Of a stretch of 64,000 bases of DNA, positions 24,913-32,894 are shown in pieces. The stretch's first letter is position 1. The number at the start of each line of letters is the position of its first letter. The translations under genes and the position numbers were made by a program. The stretch comes from Acidimicrobiia bacterium (GTDB lineage: Bacteria; Acidobacteriota; Vicinamibacteria; Vicinamibacterales; SCN-69-37): the NCBI GenBank assembly GCA_016871335.1, contig VFZF01000006.1, positions 114,854 to 178,853 of the forward strand, read 5' to 3'. The notes beneath the pieces were generated by a model, which did no database searches, had not been told where the DNA came from, and was given only the letters and a program-made list of their open reading frames with translations.

Positions 24913-26315
24913 TGGCCACTCCGGACGGCCGCCGCGACCTTTGTCGCCATCGCCCTCGCCTCGCGCAGCACCGCCTCACGGTCGAGGGTCAGCACCCTCC
25001 TCTGCCGCATCAGAACCCGCCCATGCACGATGGTGGTACGCACATCGGTGCCGTGCGTCGCGTACACCAGATGCGACATGGGGTCATACAGCGGCGTCTG
25101 CCTGGCAGAGTCGACCGACACCGTGATCACGTCCGCGAGTTTCCCCGGTTCGAGGGATCCGATGCGGTCCCCCATGCCGAGCGCCTCAGCGCCGCGACGC
25201 GTCGCCAGTTCCAGCGCCTGGCGCGCCGGCATGGCGCGCGGATCGCCGGACGCGTGTTTGTGCAGGAACGCCGCCACGCGCATGGCCTCAAACATGTCGA
25301 GGTCGTTGTTACTGGCCGCGCCGTCCGTGCCCAGACCAGCAAGCACACCATGTGTCAGCCACGCCGGCACCGGCGCCGTGCCGCTCGCCAGCTTCATGTT
25401 GCTCTCAGGGTTGTGCGACAAGCCGACCCGTCGCTCCGCCAACATCCTCATATCGGCATCGTCGACCCACACCGCATGCGCGGCCAGCGATCGGCCGTTC
25501 CACACGCCGAGTCCGTCGAGGAACATCGTCGGCGACTGCTTGTACTGCTCTGCGATGATCCCGACTTCATCCCGGGTTTCCGCGAGGTGGATGAGCAGCG
25601 GGACGTTATACGTGTTCGCAAGCGCGCGGGCCGCCTTGAGCGTCTCCGGCGTCAGGGTGTAGGGCGCGTGCGGTGCCACGGCGGGCGTAATCAGCGGATG
25701 ATTCGTAAACTCCTTGAGGAACGCCTCGGTGCGCGCCAGTCCGGCTTCCGGCGTTTCGGCGTCCGCCACCGGGAACCGGATGATCGTCTGTCCCAGGACA
25801 CCGCGGAGACCAGCGGCGGCCGTCGCCCGCGCAATCTCCTCCTCGAAGTAATACATGTCCGCGAACGTCGTCGTCCCTGACGCGATCATCTCGAGAGCCG
25901 CGAGCCGCGTGCCGATACGGACAAACTCGGGGGAGACCGTGGCCTTCTCCGCCGGGAAGATGTACTGGTTGAGCCAGTCCATCAGCGCCATGTCGTCGGC
26001 CAGCCCGCGAAACAGCACCATCGGCGCATGACCGTGGGTGTTGACCAGGCCCGGCATGATGACCTGACCACGCGCGTCAATCTGTTCCGCACCGGCGAAC
26101 CGCGCTGCAATATCGGCGGCGGTACCGACCGCGACGATTTCCGAGCCGTCAATCGCCACGGCGCCGTTCTCAATCACGGTGGCCTGCGCGTCCATCGTGA
26201 CGACCGTGCCGCCCGAAATAACCAGCGACACGGGCGCGCCCGGCCGCGCTGACTGCCACATCAACCCTGCGACGACAAGCGCAAGCGCCGCCGCCAATGC
26301 TGCCCCACGAATCAT
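24909..26315 (-). CDS. Membrane-anchored amidohydrolase, MtaD/SAH-deaminase-like
   Basis: A 468-residue TIM-barrel amidohydrolase closest in pattern to 5-methylthioadenosine/S-adenosylhomocysteine deaminases and guanine/atrazine-type deaminases. Metal and catalytic motifs are PGLVNTHGHAPM, APHAPYT, LLIHLAETRDE, LAAHAVWV and GLGTDGAASNNDLDMFE; a beta-sandwich flanks the barrel (VISGGTVVTMDAQ, LEPGKLADV). It begins with a hydrophobic signal/anchor (MIRGAALAAALALVVAGLMW), which is unusual for these normally cytoplasmic enzymes and suggests action on the periplasmic side. It is first in the hpt-rpiB-deoC operon. The exact substrate cannot be told from sequence. Confidence 0.85.
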   Translation of the reverse strand: MIRGAALAAALALVVAGLMWQSARPGAPVSLVISGGTVVTMDAQATVIENGAVAIDGSEIVAVGTAADIAARFAGAEQIDARGQVIMPGLVNTHGHAPMVLFRGLADDMALMDWLNQYIFPAEKATVSPEFVRIGTRLAALEMIASGTTTFADMYYFEEEIARATAAAGLRGVLGQTIIRFPVADAETPEAGLARTEAFLKEFTNHPLITPAVAPHAPYTLTPETLKAARALANTYNVPLLIHLAETRDEVGIIAEQYKQSPTMFLDGLGVWNGRSLAAHAVWVDDADMRMLAERRVGLSHNPESNMKLASGTAPVPAWLTHGVLAGLGTDGAASNNDLDMFEAMRVAAFLHKHASGDPRAMPARQALELATRRGAEALGMGDRIGSLEPGKLADVITVSVDSARQTPLYDPMSHLVYATHGTDVRTTIVHGRVLMRQRRVLTLDREAVLREARAMATKVAAAVRSGQ

Positions 26316-26365
26316 CCCGAGATTCTAATCCGTAACCTGCGACCCCCGATGTATAGTTCCCGCCG

Positions 26366-26989
26366 ATGGCCCTGCATCTCGTGACCCACCCTGTGGCACA
26401 GGACGCGCTCGCGTCCCTGCGTGATACCACCACCCACACCAGCCTCTTCCGGCGGCTCGCCCACCGCGTCGGCGTGCTCGTGGCCATGGAGGCCACCCGT
26501 GACCTTCCGACACGGCCGATGCCCATTGACACCCCGATGGAGGCCACCACCGGTCACCAGTTGTCCACCGATGTCGTGGTGGTGGCCGTGTTGCGGGCAG
26601 GCCTGAGCCTGGTGGAGTCCGTGCTTGAGCTGATCCCACACGCCCGGGTCGGTCACGTCGGCCTCAAACGCGACGAGGCCACAGCCGTCGCGCACAAATA
26701 TTCGAGTCATCTGCCGCCGGCACTCGGCGACAGCGTCGTGCTGCTGGTTGACCCGATGCTTGCCACTGGTGGCAGCGCGATCATGGCAGTAGACGTGCTC
26801 AAGGAAGCGGGCGCCAGACACATCCGCCTGCTGTGTGTGGTGGCCGCCCCCGAAGGGGTTGCCGCCCTCGAAGCCGCGCACCCTGATGTGGATATCTACA
26901 CCCCGGCCCTCGACCGGGAACTCAACGCGAAGAAGTACATCCTTCCGGGCCTGGGCGACTTCGGGGATCGCCTGTACGGAACGACGTAA
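26366..26989 (+). CDS. upp: Uracil phosphoribosyltransferase
   Basis: Makes UMP from uracil and PRPP. The 207-residue length is typical. Seen: VTHPVAQDALASLRD at the start, LRAGLSLVESVLELIPHARVGHVGLKRD, the PRPP loop LLVDPMLATGGSA, and the C-terminal uracil-binding block LNAKKYILPGLGDFGDRLYGT. It is divergent from the amidohydrolase-hpt-rpiB-deoC operon, giving a local nucleobase salvage set. TATAGT at 26352-26357 ends 8 nt before the ATG and no ribosome-binding sequence is present, so the mRNA may be leaderless. Confidence 0.96.
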   Translation: MALHLVTHPVAQDALASLRDTTTHTSLFRRLAHRVGVLVAMEATRDLPTRPMPIDTPMEATTGHQLSTDVVVVAVLRAGLSLVESVLELIPHARVGHVGLKRDEATAVAHKYSSHLPPALGDSVVLLVDPMLATGGSAIMAVDVLKEAGARHIRLLCVVAAPEGVAALEAAHPDVDIYTPALDRELNAKKYILPGLGDFGDRLYGTT

Positions 26990-27005
26990 GGCGCGCAGGG
27001 GGTGA

Positions 27006-27137
27006 AGGCGTCACCTTCCACATGAGACCGTACGGGTGCAGGTCCCCTTCACCTCGCACCCAGGGCTGTATCTCTACCACTGTCACATCCTCGAGCACGA
27101 GGACATGGGCATGATGCGCAACTTCAAAGTGATCTAA
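27006..27137 (+). pseudogene. Remnant of a multicopper oxidase C-terminus
   Basis: A 43-codon stretch bounded upstream by an in-frame TGA (27003) encodes VQVPFTSHPGLYLYHCHILE followed by HEDMGMMRNFKVI and TAA. HCHILEHEDMGMM is the type 1/type 3 copper-ligand motif at the end of multicopper oxidases. No start codon or upstream copper domains are present. The rest of the gene has been lost, so this is a decayed fragment rather than a functional protein. Confidence 0.8.
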
Positions 27138-27156
27138 ATCACAGGGAGGCGCGGAA
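27138..27156. repeat. Dispersed short repeat, copy 2
   Basis: ATCACAGGGAGGCGCGGAA directly follows the stop of the oxidase remnant and precedes the receptor-like gene. It matches the consensus TTCACAGGGAGGCACGGAG with changes at the ends. Confidence 0.6.
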
Positions 27157-27173
27157 GATAAGATGTTCGGGTT

Positions 27174-29807
27174 GTGCCCCTGATTCAGCGACGTCCTCTG
27201 CTCTTCGTTTTCTCCTGCCTGCTTGCCGCGCCGGCGCTCGTTGCCGCCCAGAGCCGGCAGGAAGGTGGTCAAGTCCATGTGCGGCTCGCCGGGGCCGCCG
27301 ATGCGCCGGTGACGGTCACGCCGGTGGCCGAACCCCCAGTGCGCGTCGATCACACGGTCATGTTCCGGGCCGTTACACCCGGAACGTACACGATTACTGT
27401 CGGCGCCCGTAGCAGGACCGTCCAGGTCAACCCCCGCGAGATCGTCGTGCTTGCCGATGGCGATACGCTCGACGTGGTTGACCGCCAGTCACTGGGTGAA
27501 GGCTTCCACGTGACCGACCGCTGGTTCACGGATCCAGCCTCCGCGCGTGATGTCTGGACCCTTATCGAGACGATCGCGCCGTACGTGATTGCCGATCGCA
27601 TGGACAACGGCGGGCTGGGCACCGGACGCACCGCGTTCCTGGGATCGCGCGGCTCGTCCTGGACGACCACCCGCATGACATTTGGCGGCACCACACTCAT
27701 CGGCCCGAATCTCCATGGGCTCATGCCCTTCGGCCTCGACCTCGCCGCTGTCGGCAGCGCCTCGATCCTCAGCGGTCAGGCCCCCGTCGAAATCGGCACT
27801 CCGGGCGTCGTGGTAGCGCTCACACCCCGCGCGCCGTCGAAGTCCCGCAGCGGGTCGTTCGACCTGTCGCTCACCACGCCGCGCATGGTCACGCGCAACG
27901 CGCTTCCACACGCCCCGTCCATCCAGCGCACAGACAACGCCCACGAGGGCAACGTCCTGGTCGAAGGTCCGCTCGGCTCGCGCAGCGAACTGCTGCTGTC
28001 GGCCTCTCGATCGCGCATTCAGTTCTACGAGCGCGACAGACCGGCCCTGTGGACGTCCACCGCGACATCCCTGTTTGCCCATGTCATTAGGCGCGCCAGC
28101 GACAACAACCAACTCCGCGCCATCGCCACCGTCCAGCACGTGTCCGCCCCCTTCGAAGATCGTCGTCAGTTCCGCGATCGCGCGGTCAACGAAAACGGAC
28201 TCTTCGCGCAGCTGTCGGCCACCTGGGACCGCACGCTGACATCAGGAGCCCACGTCGAAACATCGGCCGGGTTTCACCGCGGAGCCTTCCGGCCGGACGC
28301 CGCAAATGCAACCGGCGGCACCATGGATCGGGTCTGGGATGGCTACGTCCCCACACCTGCGGCTGACGTTACGACCACGCAGTGGGAGTTGAACTCGACT
28401 CTGCACCTTGCTCCGTGGCCGTGGCGCGGTGCCCGGCATGACGTCAGGGTCGGAGGCACGCTCCGGCGTGCCGGTCAGACGTCGGTCTTTGCCCGCGCCG
28501 TGGACATCGCCGAGGTTGTCGCCGGACTTCCCGCTCGCGTCTGGCGCCCCGCCTCTTCGTCGGGCGACTCACAACGCGCGATTCTTGAAGGCGCCGCCTT
28601 TGTCGCGAACCGGATGGCATTCGGCAACAACCTGACGGTGGAGGCTGGTGTACGTGCAGAGGTCACTCGTGGCTCAATTCGCGGCGCATTGCAGGGCGTG
28701 TCATGGGAGACGATGTCACCGAGGGTCTCGGCGCAATGGCACTACGGTCCACTCGCGATCTTTGCCGCAGCGGGTCGATACACGGACCCGCTGAGCCTCA
28801 TGCAGCTTCGTCACGGCGACCCTGGCGAGACCACGATGAACGTGCACCGCTGGACCGACCCTGATGGGAACGGTCAATTCGCGCCCAGCGAAGCCGGTGT
28901 GCTCCTGTGGCGAGCCGGTCGCAACGATGCCATCGCCTCCATCGATCCTGAATTGAAGGCGCCGCGCACCACCGAGCTCACAACCGGCGCCGAAATGCGC
29001 GTCGGCCAACACTTCTCCATTCGGACGGCGCTGATCTGGCGCTACATGCGATCGATGCTCGGGTCGGTGAACACCGGCGTGACAGCCGCATCCTACGACC
29101 AGCAGCTCATCCCCGATGCCGGCGGCGACTGGGACGGACCAAGCGATGACATGTTCCTGATCGTGTACGACCGTCGCCCCGAGGCCTTCGGCCTTGATCG
29201 CTATCAGCTGACCAACCCTGAGGACGCGACGGCGAAATACGAGGGACTCGAGACCACCTGGTCCCTGCGCACCCAGCCGGCAGAACTCCACTTCGGCGCG
29301 ATGGCGTATCGCACGCGCAGCTGGGCCGGGCATCTCGGATTCGGTCCGCTGGAGAACGACCCTGCCGTGCTCGGCGAAGTTTTCGAACGCCCCAACGCCC
29401 GCCCCCTGCATCAGGGCAGCTACTTCTTCGACCGCTCGTACGTCGGCAAGTTGTCGGGATCCGTCCGCTTGCCCCTGGACCTGCGCTGGGGATTCGCAGC
29501 GCGGTATCAGGACGGCCAACCCTTCTCACGCATTGTCGTCGCCACCGGCCTGCGGACCGGCCCCGAGATGATTCACGCGTATCGGGTAGCCCGAACACGT
29601 TACACATACACGCTGACGCTCGACATGAGACTGCAGAAGTCGTTCACGGTCGCCGGCCACACCGCCGCTGTTCGCCTGGACGTCTTCAACGCTACGCAGC
29701 ACACCAACGAGGTCGAAGAGAACGCGCTCACCACGCCGATCTTCCGGCTCTCCACAGCCGTCCAGCCCCCGCTCACGTTCCGGCTCGGCCTGCGGTACTC
29801 CTGGTAA
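27174..29807 (+). CDS. TonB-dependent receptor-like outer-membrane beta-barrel protein
   Basis: An 877-residue protein with a signal peptide (LLFVFSCLLAAPALVAAQS). It has a short N-terminal beta domain (VRLAGAADAPVTVTP...AVTPGTYTITVGARSRTVQV), a plug-like segment around residues 120-220 (TLIETIAPYVIADRMDNGGL, ...LNLHGLMPFGLDLAAVGSASILSG-like), and a long barrel of alternating strands ending in an aromatic residue (FRLGLRYSW), as expected for BAM insertion. No clear TonB box is visible. The start is GTG at 27174; its ribosome-binding site is weak. The substrate is unknown. Acidobacterial genomes carry many such receptors, often for glycans or peptides. Confidence 0.78.
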   Translation: MPLIQRRPLLFVFSCLLAAPALVAAQSRQEGGQVHVRLAGAADAPVTVTPVAEPPVRVDHTVMFRAVTPGTYTITVGARSRTVQVNPREIVVLADGDTLDVVDRQSLGEGFHVTDRWFTDPASARDVWTLIETIAPYVIADRMDNGGLGTGRTAFLGSRGSSWTTTRMTFGGTTLIGPNLHGLMPFGLDLAAVGSASILSGQAPVEIGTPGVVVALTPRAPSKSRSGSFDLSLTTPRMVTRNALPHAPSIQRTDNAHEGNVLVEGPLGSRSELLLSASRSRIQFYERDRPALWTSTATSLFAHVIRRASDNNQLRAIATVQHVSAPFEDRRQFRDRAVNENGLFAQLSATWDRTLTSGAHVETSAGFHRGAFRPDAANATGGTMDRVWDGYVPTPAADVTTTQWELNSTLHLAPWPWRGARHDVRVGGTLRRAGQTSVFARAVDIAEVVAGLPARVWRPASSSGDSQRAILEGAAFVANRMAFGNNLTVEAGVRAEVTRGSIRGALQGVSWETMSPRVSAQWHYGPLAIFAAAGRYTDPLSLMQLRHGDPGETTMNVHRWTDPDGNGQFAPSEAGVLLWRAGRNDAIASIDPELKAPRTTELTTGAEMRVGQHFSIRTALIWRYMRSMLGSVNTGVTAASYDQQLIPDAGGDWDGPSDDMFLIVYDRRPEAFGLDRYQLTNPEDATAKYEGLETTWSLRTQPAELHFGAMAYRTRSWAGHLGFGPLENDPAVLGEVFERPNARPLHQGSYFFDRSYVGKLSGSVRLPLDLRWGFAARYQDGQPFSRIVVATGLRTGPEMIHAYRVARTRYTYTLTLDMRLQKSFTVAGHTAAVRLDVFNATQHTNEVEENALTTPIFRLSTAVQPPLTFRLGLRYSW

Positions 29808-29810
29808 CGG

Positions 29811-30496
29811 TCAGAGGAGACGCGGAGGAGTCTTTTTGGGTGTGGGAAACGCCGGCGTGTTCGTGGTTTCCGCCAGTTGGAGCAGCTCGCGGCGTAGATC
29901 CGGCCACGATTTTATCGCTGTCGTGAGAGCCTCGGGAGATGAGTCCTGCGGGGCGCCCCCCAATCCCCGTATTTCGACAATTGATCGACCGCTGCCGGTT
30001 GTCAGATTCCAGGCGTCGTCGCTCTGCCGACGTCCAAGAAACAGTAGGCACGTCAACTCGATCCCAGCGCGTTCACTTGGGCGCTCACGTAGCGCTCGAC
30101 ATATGCCCCACGGTCGCGATCCCCTACGAACGGAATGATCACTTCGATCAGTTTCAGCGGATCAAGATCACCGGCGCTTGGCTCCGCGCGAGGAACGTGC
30201 CGGAATACCTCATCCACGGCGACGGCGTATACCGTCGCGACACGGATCGTGTTTGGCTGACTGGGATCAAGAACCACGTCCGCTGGCCGTTGACTGAGGA
30301 TGCGGCCCACGACGACGAGCTCTGGCGCAGCGAACAGCCGAGGCACATCTGCCACCTCGCTGGAAAGGGCCGGATGGTCATTGAGTACGGTCCTCTTGAC
30401 TGGCCTTTGACTCAAGCCCTGCAGCCCGACACCCTGCGCCGGCAGCACACACACAACGAGCGAGATGGCGACTAGCCTTTGTCTGGATGTGCGCAT
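29811..30496 (-). pseudogene. Exported protein of unknown function, frameshifted
   Basis: The gene starts at ATG 30496 with a signal peptide (MRTSRQRLVAISLVVCVLPAQG) and reads to a TGA at 30053. The next frame continues without a gap of coding character from about 30060 to a TGA at 29811 (CLLFLGRRQSDDAWNLTTGSG ... TPKKTPPRLL). 'YLLFLGRR..DAWNL' reads as a natural continuation of the first part, so one indel near 30055-30062 probably splits a protein of about 228 residues. I know no family. A G10 tract lies 4 nt before the start codon. The split may be a real mutation or a sequencing error. Confidence 0.6.
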
Positions 30497-30500
30497 TGCG

Positions 30501-30510
30501 CCCCCCCCCC
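30501..30510 (-). promoter_or_regulatory. G10 homopolymer at the ribosome-binding position
   Basis: Ten consecutive C on the plus strand (G on the coding strand) 4 nt upstream of the ATG at 30496. It occupies the Shine-Dalgarno position. Homopolymers of this length change length easily by slippage, so it could tune translation of the downstream gene. Confidence 0.5.
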
Positions 30511-30518
30511 AAAGAATC

Positions 30519-30538
30519 CTCCGCGCCTCCTGTGATTC
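30519..30538. repeat. Dispersed short repeat, copy 3
   Basis: TCCGCGCCTCCTGTGATTCA is the repeat in reverse orientation, shortened by two bases. It overlaps the stop codon of the CYTH gene. Confidence 0.55.
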
Positions 30539-31001
30539 ACCCCCAGATCGAATAGGGACATTTCGCCAGATAGGAATTCGCGTAGCGGTAGTCGGCTGAG
30601 ACCTCGTAGCCGGCCCACGCGGGTAACTCGACGGCCTCCTGTTCGGACACCAGTTCGACCTCGGCCACCACCAACCCCTCGTTCGCGCCGTGAAAGACGT
30701 CAATCTCCCAGGTGTGGGCACCGTGCTGTTCAACGTGCCGGTGTTTGTCGAGCACGGCCGTACACACCTGGTCCAGCAACTGGTGGGCGTCGGTCACGGG
30801 GATTTCGTACTCGAATTCGAGGCGTGACAGGCCGGTGGTCGGCCCTTTGATGGTCAGATACGCCCGGTCCTTGCGCACGCGAACCCGCACGGTCCGGTCT
30901 GGGGAGGACGAAATGTAGCCCCGGCGGATGAGGTCCCCAGGGCCGGCCGGCGTCCAGAGACCCGGCCGCACGAGGAACTTGCGTTCAATCTCGACGGCCA
31001 T
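30537..31001 (-). CDS. CYTH domain protein (triphosphate tunnel metalloenzyme)
   Basis: A 154-residue stand-alone CYTH protein. The EIERKFLV signature is at the N-terminus, followed by the alternating basic strands that line the tunnel (RTVRVRVRKDRAYLTIKG), LEFEYEIP, and acidic strands VAEVELVSE. This set typically binds inorganic tripolyphosphate or nucleotide triphosphates with Mg or Mn. Members hydrolyse tripolyphosphate or act as class IV adenylate cyclases; short bacterial ones are more often triphosphatases. No CHAD domain is fused. The ATG at 31001 starts the signature block. tRNA-Val lies just upstream. Confidence 0.9.
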   Translation of the reverse strand: MAVEIERKFLVRPGLWTPAGPGDLIRRGYISSSPDRTVRVRVRKDRAYLTIKGPTTGLSRLEFEYEIPVTDAHQLLDQVCTAVLDKHRHVEQHGAHTWEIDVFHGANEGLVVAEVELVSEQEAVELPAWAGYEVSADYRYANSYLAKCPYSIWG

Positions 31002-31016
31002 GGATGGGGGGAAAGT

Positions 31017-31092
31017 TGGTGGGCGCTGCAGGACTCGAACCTGCGACCACCGCCGTGTGAAGGCGATGCTCTACCAACTGAGCTAAGCGCCC
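31017..31092 (-). tRNA. tRNA-Val (CAC)
   Basis: A 76-nt cloverleaf on the minus strand with acceptor GGGCGCT/AGCGCCC, D-arm GCTCAGTTGGTAGAGC, loop TTCACAC (anticodon CAC), T-arm GGTTCGAGTCC, discriminator A and an encoded CCA. Confidence 0.96.
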
Positions 31093-31152
31093 AACTGAGA
31101 ACCGGGTAAGTTTACCGCAACCGTGCACCGGAGCACCAGAGCACCCGTGCAC

Positions 31153-31563
31153 TTACCCAATAAAAAGTGCATCCTCATCATCACGGCCGTAGCGACCTTT
31201 GTCCTGCCGCGCGCGGAATACGGCGATGGCGGCCTTGAGGCCCGCCATCACCGCCGCGCCCTGCTTCACCGGCACGATGAGCGATTCCTGCACGATCCGC
31301 AGCGTGTCGTCGATCCGCATCGCCGTGGTGGCCATCACCTCGTCCACCCGCTCGACCTGCGTCAGCGCCAACGCGCTCACCTTGCCGGCATCATCCGCAA
31401 TCTTGTGCGCTTTCTGGATGAGCGGACGCACTTCGGCCTGAAACTGCTGCAGGGCCGAGGCAGCGTCCTTGGCCGTGCGCAGCATTTGGAGTCCGACGAC
31501 GACCTGCACGACGGCCATGGTCAGTACGGCCAGCGCGATGACGCCCAACCAGACTTCGTTCAC
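31153..31563 (-). CDS. DUF948-like small membrane protein
   Basis: A 136-residue protein with one N-terminal transmembrane helix (VWLGVIALAVLTMAVVQVVVGLQML) and a long amphipathic helical region (LQQFQAEVRPLIQKAHKIADDAGKVSALALTQVERVDEVM; 31310-31430), the layout of DUF948 general-stress-like proteins. It ends in a charged tail (RARQDKGRYGRDDEDALFIG). The start is GTG at 31563 with AAGGAG 6 nt before it and a GTGA overlap with the YtxH gene. It is the last gene in the uvrB-mla-ytxH run. Function unknown; an envelope-associated role is inferred from context. Confidence 0.75.
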   Translation of the reverse strand: MNEVWLGVIALAVLTMAVVQVVVGLQMLRTAKDAASALQQFQAEVRPLIQKAHKIADDAGKVSALALTQVERVDEVMATTAMRIDDTLRIVQESLIVPVKQGAAVMAGLKAAIAVFRARQDKGRYGRDDEDALFIG

Positions 31564-31829
31564 AGCGTCTCCTTGCGCACCTGCTCAAACGTCTCGCGCC
31601 CACGCTCCACCGCCGCATTCAGGTTCTCGCGCTGACGCGCCAGAAACTCGCGACCTTCACGCGCCACCGACTCGGCCTTGTCGCGCCCTTCGCGCGCCTT
31701 GTTCGCCAGCTTGCGGCGCGTCTCCTCGCCCGACGACGGCGCATACAGCAGTGCGACGGCCGCACCGGCCACCGCCCCGAGCACAAACGCCAACAACACC
31801 GGGCCCGATGAATTCTCGTTGTTTGCCAT
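31560..31829 (-). CDS. YtxH domain protein
   Basis: An 89-residue protein with the YtxH pattern: one transmembrane helix (VLLAFVLGAVAGAAVALLYAP) followed at once by SSGEETRRKLANKAREGRDK and a long charged helix. These proteins are often induced by stress, but their mechanism is unknown. ATG at 31829 has AGGAGGCC upstream. It overlaps the DUF948-like gene and lies 13 nt downstream of mlaD, so it belongs to the Mla transcript. Confidence 0.85.
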   Translation of the reverse strand: MANNENSSGPVLLAFVLGAVAGAAVALLYAPSSGEETRRKLANKAREGRDKAESVAREGREFLARQRENLNAAVERGRETFEQVRKETL

Positions 31830-31842
31830 ACCGGCCTCCTTG

Positions 31843-32889
31843 CTATCCACCAAAGATACTGACCCGCACCGTCAGATACTTGCGCGGGTCGGCTTTAATC
31901 GCGGCGATCAGCTCATTGAGTGATGTGGCCGCCTCGTTCATGTTGTCATAAAGCGCCTTGTCTTGCAGCAGCATGCCGGCCGTTCCCTCCCCCTTCGATA
32001 CCCCGGAGACCAGGGTGTCCAGGCGGGCCGTGAGTGCATCCAGGCGGTCGTAGAGCTCGGTTTCGTTGAGGAGCTTCCCGACCGTGCCCTCGCCACGCGC
32101 TACACGACCGGTCATCGTTTCAAGATTGGCCGCCGTCCCGGTCATGGACTTGGCCAACGCCTCATCCGCGAACAGCTGCCCCAGCGGGCCCTCTCCGCGC
32201 CGAATCTTCGCGGTCATCGCCTGGAGGTCATCAAGCGAGGCCTTCATGGCCGTGTAGGCCGCCGGATCGTTCAACAACGCCCCGACCGTGCCCTTCCCGG
32301 AGTGCACCTGGGCGGCGACCCGGCTGGCCGACTGCAACAACGCCGTGAACTCCGTGTAGACCGCATCGTCGGTGACCAGCTTCCCGGCGGTCCCTTTGCC
32401 GGCCCGGATGTCGGTCAGCAGCTGCCGCACTTCGTCCAGGGTCTTGCCGGCCGACGAGGCCGCGTCGGCAATCATGCCGGCCGAATCACTGGTCCTGAGG
32501 TACGCGTTGTCGGTCAGCGGCGCGCCGCCGGTCCCGGGTGAGATCGCGATCAGCGGCTCCCCCAACAGGCTGAGCGTCCCCATGCTGGCGACCGACTGGT
32601 CGGTGATCATATGGCGCACGTCCTGCGAGACCTCGATCGTGACCTCAATCTGCGATTCGGCGAAGTCGACACCGGTCACCTTGCCGACATCCTTGCCGGC
32701 AATACGGACCACCGCACCGGTCTTCATGCCCTGCACGTCGGCAAACCGGGCCTTCAGCGGATATCGTTCCCAGGGAAATCCGCCCTGCCCGCCCACCGCC
32801 AGAATCAAGGCACTGGCCAGCACCATGGCGACAATGGCGATGCTGCCGATTTTCAGTTGCGCCCAGCCGATCGATCGAGTTCTTGGCAT
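31843..32889 (-). CDS. mlaD: MCE-domain lipid-binding protein MlaD
   Basis: Periplasmic substrate-binding subunit of the MlaFEDB-type ABC transporter for phospholipid traffic between membranes. The 348-residue protein has an N-terminal anchor (IAIVAMVLASALILAVG), the MCE domain (LKARFADVQGMKTGAVVRIAGKDVGKVTGVDF, 32669-32763), and a helical C-terminus. The C-terminal part holds five degenerate units spaced about 40 residues apart, each with G[KE]GTxGxLLxD followed by YDxM (for example GEGTVGKLLNETELYDRL). Such repeats are common in long MCE proteins and would form a helical needle. It follows mlaF by 5 nt. Confidence 0.93.
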   Translation of the reverse strand: MPRTRSIGWAQLKIGSIAIVAMVLASALILAVGGQGGFPWERYPLKARFADVQGMKTGAVVRIAGKDVGKVTGVDFAESQIEVTIEVSQDVRHMITDQSVASMGTLSLLGEPLIAISPGTGGAPLTDNAYLRTSDSAGMIADAASSAGKTLDEVRQLLTDIRAGKGTAGKLVTDDAVYTEFTALLQSASRVAAQVHSGKGTVGALLNDPAAYTAMKASLDDLQAMTAKIRRGEGPLGQLFADEALAKSMTGTAANLETMTGRVARGEGTVGKLLNETELYDRLDALTARLDTLVSGVSKGEGTAGMLLQDKALYDNMNEAATSLNELIAAIKADPRKYLTVRVSIFGG

Positions 32890-32894
32890 AGTCG

